DNA of 64,000 nucleotides, from NCBI RefSeq assembly GCF_900496995.4, contig NC_044029.1, positions 8,246,001 to 8,310,000 on the forward strand. Reading direction: 5' to 3'. The first letter of the stretch is position 1. Every line of letters begins with the position of its first letter. Source of the stretch: Aquila chrysaetos chrysaetos. Its lineage: Eukaryota > Chordata > Aves > Accipitriformes > Accipitridae. Below, one piece after another: positions 29,601 to 42,500 of this stretch. The notes beneath the pieces are model-generated. The model made no database searches and was not told the origin of the DNA. It saw only the letters and a list, made by a program, of their open reading frames with translations. A program made the position numbers and the translations under genes.

Positions 29601-32600
29601 ACAGTAAGAAAAGGCAAGGAATTAATACAGGATCTGGAAATTTCCTATTCTACATGCTACACAAAGCACCTTTTTTACATCTCCTTCTCCTCATCTGTCT
29701 TGTTTAATTACATCAAATGTCATTCGGAACAGACATGCCAAGGCTACACACAATGGGGTCACAATCTATTCTGGAACTATCAAATGCAGTCCAACAGAAA
29801 CATACACAAGAGAGTATAATCTAATACAAACAGATGGTATTTTAGTTTCTTCTGCACACATGCAAAATTAAAAGTAAGCATGAAAGTCTTCTGCACATTT
29901 CCAGAAGATACTGTCGGTTTTGCATATGATGCAACCAACAACAGCTATAGCAGTATATGGGAAAACGCATTCTGTTGAAAAACATATGGTTTCAGCAAGG
30001 TTTGCGGAGAACCTTTATGTAAGTAGCTCTTAGCAATTTGCAAAGTGCAGCTGGGGTCTGTTAGCTAGGGACTCTATCCTACCTATCAATGCAGTCCTGA
30101 AGTAACTTCTATGTGTGACAAAGATGAATGATAAGAGAGGAGCGAAAGCTGACAACGAACATGAAGATGAAAAAACACATTAAAACCCCCCCCCAAAACG
30201 GAAAGGTGTCTGACAAAAAAAACCCTCTACGTGCTTTCTTAAAAAGAGTAGGTCCAAAGGAGCATTTACAATTATCCATGGTTATACATTGCTATTCGCA
30301 GCACTGCCAGGATTTCAGCCAAGATACTATGGCAATACAGACACTCTACAAAAGAGTATTCTCTGATTTAAGCAAAAATGCTACTTTTTGTGTAAGAAAA
30401 TCTTCAAGTAAAGCATTCATTTTCCAAGGACAAACATATGTGCTGAACTTCAGTGTATTACTGACACAATTAATTAATTTGTGATCATGCATTCTTAAGT
30501 GGAAAAGCATAATTGGGACATATTTCTCATACTCTTACTGTTATTTTTAAGGGTTTTCTGGCAATTCTAATTTTTCCCCTACTGATGCTATATTTCAATG
30601 GGAGGAGAAAAAAAAAAAAAAGAAATCACAGTATACTTGAAGTTTCCTACAATAAGTTATTAAAACAGAAGTAGTATAAACATAAATAAGCCTTCTTAGC
30701 AAAAGCCCACGGACTTTGTTAAAGCTGAATGAACAGAGAACATTGCACAGCACTGCAGCTTCCAAAATTGCTAAGGGACATCCTGCAAGATTTACGGATG
30801 GGAGGGATACATTAACTTCTTAAAACCCATAAATCTATTTTTGTGTATTCTATGCAACTACTTACAACCAATATGTTATTGTATGAAATAAATCCTGTAT
30901 TATGCATCTGTTTTAACCAGACATCCTCAAAGCAATTCTGGAGAGGAGAAAGATATTCCAAGCTGATTTTTGTGAACATTTATTTACCCACTCACACTGC
31001 ACAAAAGAGAAAGTACAAGAGGATTTTACTCCACTTGGCCTGTACAAAGATACTACATTTCACACAGATGCCACATTCCTACATGTCATCCACTAACGCT
31101 ATGTCATTCTTACAGCAATCTTGCAGACATTTTTATCAAATGGGATAAATCTGAATAAGAATCTTATCCAGCATTATTGGCCACAAGGATATAGATGAAG
31201 CTTCTTTAACCAGTTTATTTTATTGTTCCTCATTAGGATACTGATACGCTTTTACAGTAAACATTGATATTCCAGCACCTTTGTTCCCAGGTATTATAAA
31301 CTCTGTTCACAAATACTAACATGCCAAATTTGCACATATTAGCAAAAAATACTAGAAATATCAATGTTAAACACTCTAAATCTACAGATTTTTTAAGCTT
31401 TCACATTTCTGTTTGCTATGCCCTTGTTATTTATCACAGAATTGCATTATCCATGTTCATACTGTTTCAGTCTCCTTTTTTTTTTTAAACAGTGGAAACC
31501 ATTTCTTTATATAAATGTCTTATGTGAATGTGTTTCATCTATCTGCTTAATAATTGTCCAGCAGGAAAATAAAGTATGTCCACATACTTTAAAGAAAATT
31601 AAAAGTCTAAATCAAGACAAATAAAATTAAAATAAAAATCTTCTTATCTCCTTTCCATTCCCAGCTCTGCAGTCTTTCCAAGCAACATCTTTAGATTTAG
31701 CGCAGACTAAGAATACAACCAGAAAATCACCTTTTCAGGTTTCATGTTTCAATTTATACAAAACTGCAGCACGTGCAATTTTTTTTCTTGACCAGATTTT
31801 ATTTCAATGGACAAATCTCTGAAGATTCACCTGTGTTAAGACTATAATACTGAAGTTACATAGTCACCTGTATTTTGCTGGCCTTTACAAATTTCACAGT
31901 ATGCCATGCACCAAAACCCAAGTCCCTAGAGTATAGAGAGGCTGTTAAATCTAGGTCTGTTCTATCTGCTGTGCTGCCTTCTTGAAGGAAATTTGCTGCT
32001 TTCAAGCCTTGAGAGCTCCCTTTCAAGTAATGATCTGGCAATTTACTACTACCTTTTCTCAACTGTTAATGTTGCTTTTGAGGGATCACTAATGGTATTC
32101 CCTCCATACATCATTCTAAAAACAAAAAACTGGCTTCTCCACTTACATACAGCAAAGCTCTTGGTTATTTTCACTGCACTACACTTTCCTGACCTTTTGT
32201 CAGTAGAAAATGCCCTGGATCCTGATTACATCTATGCCAAATCTACATAACACAAGGCTCACAATGCAGTATTTTTGGCTTGCCAGAAGCTGACACACAG
32301 TTATCTTCCCCTTAGGCACTTTACAGTCCCAGCAGCAATTCAAGCAGAGAGGCAAACACTTGTTCACTACATGAAAAATCCCTGGCTGGCCAACAGAAAA
32401 CAGCTGTCTTCTGGCAGAAAGATTTCATGTATTGAGTGGTCTGGGTGCATGTAAATTCTAACTGGTTGACTGCATGCTAAAGGTACACCTGTTGCCTGCC
32501 AATTGTTGGACCTGACAAATACAACTGCCTTCGTAAATATAATAGGGGTTGGCACACCTGCTGTGCCTAAACGATTTACACGATTTTACCTCAGACTCAT

Positions 32601-35600
32601 TCTTTTTTCCAGCTTTGGGGCAATGAGCAGCAATGAAGAGCCAAAGTGGGAGCGAAATACAGAACAATAGTTTGGAGCCAGAATGGGCAGCATTTTAGTA
32701 GAAAGAGAGGCCATGGTCCAGTGTTAGCATGGTTCACAGACTCAGACAGACAATACAATTTCTATGTAACTACTTACTGTGTCAGTCAGGAACACACTGG
32801 AATTCTCTGCAATTGCGAGGTTAGGCTTTATATTAATTTTGTTTCTGTAGATAAACTGAACTCAGGCTACTTACATATCCCAATTGAGTTAGTGCAGGTA
32901 ATATTAGGGGCCCTTCAAGAAAGATTTTTAGTTCTTTTTGGCTGACAATAGTTATATGACCTGGCAGATGGAATATATGGCAGCAGCTAAGCCATACTAA
33001 AAATAAATGTGAAGTTGGGTATGTTTTAGAATGCAGGTCTGTTCTAAGTCTGCTTCCTCATTCTCCTTGGGCTTAGCAGCTGGCTGGCCCTGAATGCAAG
33101 GAAAGTAAAATTATGAATATAAACAGCACAAATATTGTTATACAAATTGGAATAATTTTTCATTAACTTTCTTACCAATTCGAGTGATTCTATTGTAGGA
33201 AAGTTCAAGATTTTGGAGATTTATGCAGCCATCTAAGCCACAAACTGATGAAAGATGGTTCTTATTCAGAATCAGAATACAGAGATTTTCTAGATTTTCA
33301 CAGTCAATCATCTGAATGTTGTTTTCCTGTAATAAAGGAAAATGAGAAAATTAAATAGCATGTAAAGTGAAATAGCAGAATTAAGTGTAAAAATATGGTA
33401 GATTGTCATCATTGCTTTTTTTTTTATCCTAAACTTCTAGCTAAGAGTAATGGCATCTCTTATTTTTTTCCATTAGGAAAATAAATTGATGAGTCACAGA
33501 AACTGCCTTTTGTGTCCTCCTGCGATAGAACAAAAATACATCTCGAGCTTCATTCTGGCTCTGAAAATGTGCATAAGTTGAAACAAAAAGCATAAGGGTA
33601 ATTTAAGGACAGAGTGGTCTTTTCCATATACACTTTCCTAGCTTCCCAAATCCTGGGAGACTGAACTAAAAACTGCATAGAAACCATCAAATTTACTAGA
33701 CACTAATGAAGACAGCTATGACTTTGCTGGAATCCTACTTACTAGTAGTGAAAATCTGCATTTAGAGGTATTTTGGTCACAAATATTAAGACTGTTCTCA
33801 GCTAATGTTCTTCCCCCAAGAGATCTTGCTCTTTTAACATCCCCCTCCCCAGGCCACTTTAATAATGCTTCCTTGGATTTCTATTTCACTATTTGCTGCC
33901 CTTGCCCTTGTTTTATTCTGGTTTTCACCTGCAGATGCTCAAACAAACAAAACTTAAATTCCCTGCCTTTGTAACAAAGCGATTAAGCCAAAGAGCCAAA
34001 TTCCTATTCCAGAATTAACATGCTGACTAAATTGAGGTGCTACCTTCAGCTGCAGGCAGAGATGTGTAGAGGTTTCCTTTGGAAGCCGTAACACTGATTC
34101 CTGCCCTTGGACAGCCCCTTCAGTTGTACCAGTAAGTTAAAGCAAGGAACAGATACAGCTTAAATGTTAGCTTTTGTATCAACAGAAATGAGGGGCAATA
34201 TCAAGCAGAAATGAATGCCCAACAGAAACAGAGGCAGCTGCTTTAGCTATGTGAGAAATACCCATGAAACAATATTGGGCTGTTTCAACTGTCACAAAAG
34301 AGGCTGTTTCTTCATTAAGGTTAGCCACATTAGCTGGCACAGCAAAAGTATAAAGTATTATTATTAACAATATATATAATTATTAAGTTATTAATAAAGC
34401 ATACTTAAAAGTATATCTAAGAGTCTTCTCCTTAACTAAGTATCCTGACATATCCCAGTGAGGCAATCCTGTATCTTATTTAAAGCCTAACATTTTAAAA
34501 TAAAAAAACCACAAAACCAAAACTGTTCTGTAAGAGACAGTATTTGATCTAAAAAAAATTATATATAAATACTAATCTTAGTAAGACTGGCAACTTAGAT
34601 ATATATTACAACCTTATACTAATACTTTGCTCTTGTATTTTGAGGTACCCAAAATTATCAAATCCCAGAAATTACATTCTGAATAGATAAGAAAACTGAG
34701 AAAAGGACACAGGTATTTGAACCTGCCCTATTGCAAAGTTCTAAGTACCAGACAGACAACACTCCTTTAACTATAGTTATTATCAGCTCTCTTCTCCGCA
34801 TTTAATTAAAAATACCAAAACCAACAAAAGCCCCATACTTTGGAAAGAACACCAGTTACTGGGCAAGCAGAAACATTCAAGATTTCTATGAATAATAAGG
34901 GCATATTAACTTTCTTGTGAATTGGTGTTGTTAAAACACACGAAATAAAAAAAATGTGAACAGAGTTGTTTCATGTAAATCATCAAGTTCTGGAACTAAG
35001 ATGCATCACAGAGCAAAACATTTTCTTTAGTCATTAAACTTACAAGGCCATGTAAGACACTGCGCAGTAGCAAGTACCTAGACAGTATGCCTCTAGTGTA
35101 ACTCACTATACTGTTCCTTGAGCATATATGCGAGTAATTTTAACTCATATTCAAGGTGTGTATGGCAAAGGAGTCCTCCTTCTACCTATTCCTGCTTAAG
35201 CTGAGCACCTGCTATGGTGAACAGCATCTGCCCACTCATGAATCAGAAAGCCTGAAGTAATGAAGATCTATCACCGTGCCATGCTAACACTAATCCTAGA
35301 CTGATACTATCCTGCACTTTTCTTAGTATAGCTTGATTAATTTGCAGGATGTTGCTTTAGTACAATGGAAATTGTTATATGCAATGCAAATCTGCTGGTA
35401 TAACTTTGTTCACATATAGGAGTATTTTGTTGATATTCCTATACTCTTAAGGCACTAAAAGTTATATATTCAGGTGGACGCAACTGCATAACCACCTAAG
35501 CAGTAAAACTGGCAGTTCTCCCCAGGTTATAATAAAGAGTCAAATACGCTTAGTACCTCCACATTGATATACTTCAGGTCTTTGCAGTTACTTAGTCCTT

Positions 35601-36554
35601 CCAGTGCAACTAGTCCACAGCGCCTCAGAGTCAAAACTTGAAGATTTGAACACTTGGATAACGTTGAGAGGCTACAAGCTGGCAAGTCTTCGAGTGTAAG
35701 TGTTGTGACCTACATGCATTTATTGATAAATAAAATCAATTGTTTGTATATTGAACATTCATTGTACAATGTCACATTATGGTTATTTTCTTTAAAAAGT
35801 AAGAGAGACCAAAACTACATTATACTAACACTTTAGAAAATGCAAGCAACTAATGTTAATCCTTTCATATAGAAAAGGATGGCAATGATGGGTTTGCTCT
35901 GTTAAATGGGAGAAGTTATTACGAAAACAGTCTGTTTGATTTTAACATCCACCTTAAAATAAATAAAACCGATGCTTTGCTAAGCAATTAATAGTGTGAA
36001 TTGTTTCCCATCACACTATCATAAAGAATGAGTAAGTACACAAGAACAGACAAAAATAATTCAGACTAAAAAGTGTATGTAGTCAAGTATGTCATCTCAG
36101 AGAGGATACCAAAACAAGAGCACAGAGCAAGCATACAGTGATAAGTTAGGAAGTGGTAAGAAAAGCAAGTCCTGGGAACCAAGAGACATTCTTTATGGCA
36201 AAACACCATCTATAAGCCGATCAGCAATGTCTTGCTTCTGGAAGAGCCTAGTCTTCTCAAAACTCTGAAGGGGCTAGATGAGCAGGAGCTGAAACATGGA
36301 CCCTCATACAAAGGCAAAACCACATTAATTTAGCAGAAAATAGGAGCTAGAAGCTCCTGCCTTTTACAGGCTTAAGATACTATCAATTATCTGAAGACTA
36401 ATACCACACCAGTCTGCTCCACAATGCTCACAGGAATTCAAAAGTCATTCTCATTGCCCTTATTCTGAACTTGTGCAGAGGAACTCTTACTGAGATCTAT
36501 ATCCTGCTCAACGATGATCTCCTCCTGTTCCAAAACAGCATTCTGCCAACATAC

Positions 36555-36587
<33 letters not shown>

Positions 36588-39500
36588 GATGGTATGGCTT
36601 CCCATTTCATTCTAAATCTTCTGTAGAGTTACCTGCTGCAGAGTACTCCAAGGGCCACTATGAATTATCTTTTGTGTACTTAATGGAGGCATCTTGCTAA
36701 CTGAACTTTTCCTTGGTCGTTTTTTTATAGTTGCTTGCTTTCTATGGTTTTCTTCATATATTTTAGACCAAGATTTACATGTGTTCATCCAGTTTATTCT
36801 CTTCTTTTCAATATCATCAGGAAGAATTAGGCTACTGGAACACTCAGCTGTATCTTGGATTCTCTGGTTCTCCCAGGTTTCTCTGAGTTCCTCATTAGCA
36901 TCTTTCATTAGAAACACAGTTTTCTTCATTGTTTCAGACTGAGAAAACTGATCTGTGACTTCTCTATTACTAGCATTTGGCTGGACATTTAGTGGACTGC
37001 TGCATATATTGTTTGCCTTATTTTCTACCATGTCATTAGCTCCAAAATTAACAGATTCATCCTTTGAAGTATGACTATTTGGAGCTTTATTAAGATCTCT
37101 AGTTTGTGAGTAATTTTCTTCTACATGTGTTACTGAATTCATGTATATGTTCTCATTATTTACTTGAGAAGAGTATTCCTTCTTCTCAGAGCCTAGCATA
37201 TTTGGTGTTGGTGTCAAATTTCTTTCTGGTGGAATTATCCAATTATTTGTTTCATCCATCATTTCAGTCTGTTTTTCTTTTTGTTCCTCTGCTTGCTTAT
37301 TTAGTTCCTTCTTCTGTTCTCTTATTACTTTTGTATTTTCTGTCTGCTTATCCTTTTTTATGTTTTTTTTGTTGTTTTCTCCACTTTCACTCGTTACAGC
37401 TTTTGCTTTTTTTTCTCCTAGTTTTCTCTGTTCTTCTCTTCTTATTTCCAGCTGTTTTTCTCTTTCAAGTCTCAGGCCTTCTTTCTTTTTCTCATATTCC
37501 TCACGCCTCCTCACCCGTTCCAAATATTCCTGTCTTTCAAGTTCTTCTTGTATCTTTTTTTCCTTTTCTTTCTTTTGCCTATTTTCTTCCATTCGCCTCT
37601 TCATTTTTTCCTCTCTTTCTTTCATTTCTCTCTCTATTTCTTCTAGTATTTTCTGCTTCTTTTTTATTTCATCTTTCCATTCTTTTAAGATGGGACCATA
37701 TTTTTTATGGACTAGAAATGATCTAAATCTAGCTTGGATTTTCACAGCTGCTGTATTCTGTTGTTCTGCCAGGTGTTGTCTTTCTTTTGCTTTCTGCTCT
37801 TCCAAGGCCTTTTTCTCCTCTTCCATTTGCAACTGCAACTTCATGATCAATTCCTAGGCCAAAACAATTAGGATAGACTTCAACCACTTTTAAAATAGGG
37901 CAGGTCTTGGCACATATTTATCATTAATAAACAGAATCTGGTGTATTAACTGTTTCAGAATAACATTTATTCTCAAATATATGATAGTAACCTCGCAGTC
38001 TTTTGACAAAAGCTCACCATACAACCTTACCTCATGTTGCATCATTTTGTCTCTCCAAGCTTTCTTTTCTTTCTGTAACTGATCTTCTATTGCAGTTTGG
38101 TGTTTCTGCACAACAAATTAACCTAAGTGAATATTGTACAAAACCTGGAACATCACAAAACATGCTCTCTCCAACCTCCCCCATCCTCTTGACTTTCCAG
38201 CAGTCCACTTTTGCCAATGCCTGAATCAAAATGAGAAACTCACCTGTGTGAGGATCAAAATAAACAAGTGGACACTTGCATTGGTAATGCAGATTTGGTC
38301 ATGTACTGAAAGATGCATACCTTCAGAGAGTCAGCATCTTGGTACTGACCCAAACGACTGCCACCTCCCTCTCCAAATTCTGTAGTACTATTGAAGATGA
38401 AAACTACACTTATGAAACAACCATTCAAAGTACAGGTAGACAATAGAAACATAACAGAAACAAACACTCTGAAAGTAGCACTAACAGTCCCTCTTTAATT
38501 GCACTGCTATGTTACTGATAATCTTAAAATCTTTCAAACAGGAATTTTGTTCAGTAAAGCTAAAGAATATTTTTTCACTTAAATTGTTTCTCAATGGAAA
38601 ATAAAAGTTCAAGTCTATTTTCTCAATATTTGCAAATAAATAGTATTTCCCTCCTTGCCCAACATATTCTCAATCAGAAAAAAATAATATCCAAATTATC
38701 TGGAATTACATCTGACTGACAATTAGCAGACAGTAAGTACCTAAAAAACAGGGGGTGATCCAGAACCACATAACTCCTGGTGGAACTAAGATAAATCAGT
38801 ATCAGCCAAATCAGATATGCAGGAGACTATGAAGGAACTAGTATAAACAATTTGGAGCATACAGTCTCCCAGGTGCCTAAGCACTCTTTTGCACGCATGC
38901 TCAGAAGCATGCTATTCAGACAATAGGAGACTAGACGGCTAGATCCTTCTGGAACGGGGAAGTTAGTCTCCAACTCTCACCTCCAAAAAGAGTGCACTAG
39001 CGACAGCACTACCAAAGTGTCTAAATGGGGACATGCCCCACCTTGCCTAGAGAAAGCAAGCCATTCTACATCCAAAAATGATTCATGACATCAAATTGCA
39101 GAGGAAGCCTAATCAATTTTGTGGCCTGTTGAAAAGGTAGCTATATCAGACACTGAACTGGCCTTCAGAGATCAAAGGTCTTTTCACTCACTAAGCCCTT
39201 CCTTAATTTTGGTGATTTGAATTACCGCGCTGGGACCAAGATGCCCACCTCTTCAGAAAGCTACAAATCAGTTAACTGAAAATGCAGTGTTAATGCGTCT
39301 CTCAAAACACAAATATTTAGGCTAAATAATAAAATATTGTGACCCCACAAGTATAATGTCTAAGGGTTACGTTTCCTCACATTCTTATGCTCTTTTGTGG
39401 AGAGCTATCAAATGTTTCCCTTCAGTAGCACCACACGCTATAGCAAAACTTGACTAAATACTCTGAGAATGCAACCAGTCAACATGTGGAGTCATGTTCT

Positions 39501-42500
39501 GTTGTGGCAGAACTCAGTAGATGAAGCCTGACTCAGTTTCCCAGATACAGACAAGAAAAGGGAGCATCGTAACTTTTACCTAGATGAAGCACAGCACCAG
39601 CATTTCTGAACTGAATGATTTTGGTCCAGGTTACTTCACCTATGATTTTTCATCTAATGTGAAATTGGGGTATGAGGTCCAAAGTAAGTAAGTATTTTCT
39701 GTTAAGGCACAGTGACCATTTTTCATTTGTGAGAGATTTAGCACAACTCTCATTTCCAGTACTTTGGCTGGTGTCATAATATAAAAACTTAGTAAAGGCA
39801 AAGCCTAGAGAATAATTTAACATTTAGCATAGCAAATTCATTCACTGTTGATCAAAGCGGTAAATGCATAAAACCCAGTGGATCATACTTAAATATGTCT
39901 TACATCTCACTTTGGTACCACAAGTAGACAAGAGTTTAGGACAGTCATACAGTTTGGGATAGTACTCTCTTTTTCACATTAGATCTTGAATTCAGATAGT
40001 CTAGATGGGAACAGATTGGCTTCAATATCATTAATTACCTTATGAAGAAGCTCTAACTCTATTCTTTCAGCCTCAAATTCCTCCAGGCGCTGCATCCTTC
40101 TTGCATGCTCCTCTTCATTTTGTTTTTCCTGTGCTTCCTTCTCAGCTTTCCACTTTTTCCTCTTCTCATCTTCAAGCTCCTTTTGTCTTTTTTCCCACTG
40201 CTCAAATTCTTGTCTACACTTTTCTTCTACTTCATGATGAGTAAGCTTTACGCTCATTTCAACATCAGCTACAAATTTGTAATCAACGAAGCAAACCTTT
40301 TATTTAATTTCCTAATAAGCATTGGGCGATATTAAACAGTCTTAAAGTACTGACAAGAAAAGGATTCTATGCTGATACAGCCAGCAACATATATCCCCAA
40401 GGAAATCAGAACTACAATGCAAGTCTTTTCTATCAGAAATGTTATTATCATGATGCACACTTACTGACTCTGCTACAATCATGCTTATTCTACCAACGTG
40501 TATTTCAGGATTACACTTTGGCTTCAGGATGAATGTCTTCTGTGGCTATCAGCAGGGGTTTTATAACTGATGCACTCCACCCCACAACATGCAAAGGCCA
40601 CGGCGAAGGGAAACGTTCCCAGCCAATGTGACCATAAAAAAAAAATAAAAGAAGTGGCCAAAGTACAACCTGCTTAGTGCCTCCAATCTGGCTTCCATTT
40701 GTATTCATAATAATTTCAATCATTTTTGGGTAGTATTTTTTGAAAGAATTTTCTATTAAGACATTAAAGACTAGGATAATTTTGTGATCCTGAAATGCGA
40801 TAAAAGCACAGGCATTTGCTCATGTCCAATTCATGAGGTATCAAAATCTATTGCATACTGTAACGTGTAATTTTTTACAAAGAATGTCATGATACTCATG
40901 AAAACAGAAAAGCAGAAAACAGTGAAATGACACTACAGATCAACTCAACCAAATGACTAATGCATTTGCTTACCTGTAGCAAAATGGTCATCAGTGACCA
41001 CTTCATCACTAGTGGACTGACAATTATAACTAGGTGTTGTAGCAATCTGCAAGTCTTCATTTTCAATTTCAAGTAGTACCTAATATAGTTTAATATTGTC
41101 ATTAAGAAACAAGAAACAAAATTTAAAAGCAGAACATTTTAAAAAATCTTCTAGAACAAGGATAAGCTTTTCATCACATGACAAGTACAATAATATGAAA
41201 CTTACCGACTGGAATCCTTAGACATTGAATAATGCAAACATATCAGTCAAAATATTGTCTTCTAGAGTAATAAATATTGGAGTACTTCCCAAAATACATA
41301 ATATTTCTGTGTGGTTTTTTAACATATTTTACATTTTGACTTGGAAAATAGATGTTTTGCATTTAGGATTTGTTTTACTGTGGAACTAAGCACTATATTT
41401 ATGCATCAATACTATTATGCACATAGGGAAAGAACTAGTTACAAAGTAAATTTTTAAGAAGTCTATTTAAAAATAATGCTATGGGCACGAAGATTGCTGT
41501 ATTTCTTTCATTGTTCTTTATTGGCAAGAAGTAATATATTCCAGCTCATTTATCATCTGTTCATCACATGCTTGGGGCATATATTAATATTTGTAATGCA
41601 GCTGAAGTCACATAAAGTAATTGTGCTGTTCTAAACAATGGTCTTCTGCGAACAAAAAATCACGTTTGCAAAAGTGCTCACTAATAAAAGCCAGGTGACA
41701 AATTAAAAGTGATTAAATTAAATACAGGTTTACGTTTTTCTACGAACTTCAGCAAGTTATTCTGTCAAATCCTATGAAAATATAAAAGAAACCAGGTTCA
41801 TAACTCTTGATTTGTCTTTGAAAGTTACAGCAATTATTATGTTTCCATTTTCTATAAAATAATGGAATATATTAGGAGCAAGATTAACAGTAGCACATCC
41901 TCCTGATCATCATAAAAAGCGTAAGATTAGAGAAGTTTAAAACTGTTATCATTCTATTGAGATAATATTCTGCAAATAATTAACAAAAAAGGATTATTCG
42001 GTTTTGTTTAATTCTGATTTTTGTGCTCAGCATCTCAACTACTGATACAGAGAATTTATTCCAAATTTTAAAACTTATACACATGGTGTATTACAACTGA
42101 TGTCCCAGTTCTAAAGAACAGCACATACAAACTCATCTTAATAACTAATGGATAGTCTGACAGAAACAAAAGTGAACACATCTATAGGTCTCCTTAGGAG
42201 GCCAACAAAGCAAGTGTAAGTTATCTAGATTACTTCATAGAATTTTGTTCACTATAAATATTGTTTAAATAGAGAATACCCTTTTTTTAAATTGTTCTGG
42301 ATCTTCATTATATTCAGAAGCCAACTCTGCCAAGTAATCTGAAGCATGGCAAGAAACTACTCCATAAATGTTACCTAAAGAAGAAATAAATATGTAATTT
42401 AGTACACAGAGAGAAAATCCCTTACCAGTACTCAGTTCTGCTCTATACTGCTTAGCTACTATATTTCTTTAAACTAAAATAAAGCATTTTCTTCCTTTAA

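Noticed and set aside
30128..30484. 118-codon plus-strand frame in LRRIQ1 intron 9
   Set aside because: Lys-rich sequence with no recognisable domain or flanking signals; compatible with chance in AT-rich DNA.
36421..36555. Possible extra LRRIQ1 exon between exons 7 and 8
   Set aside because: Exons 7 and 8 join in phase 0 and the protein runs straight from STLQQ to VTTLTLEDLP as in mammals. No clean acceptor/donor pair was seen in the stretch.
37106..37857. Long plus-strand reading frames of 206 and 165 codons rich in Leu, Ser and Phe
   Set aside because: They are the reverse complement of LRRIQ1 exon 7, whose purine-rich strand gives pyrimidine-rich, stop-poor antisense frames. No splice sites or family match support them.
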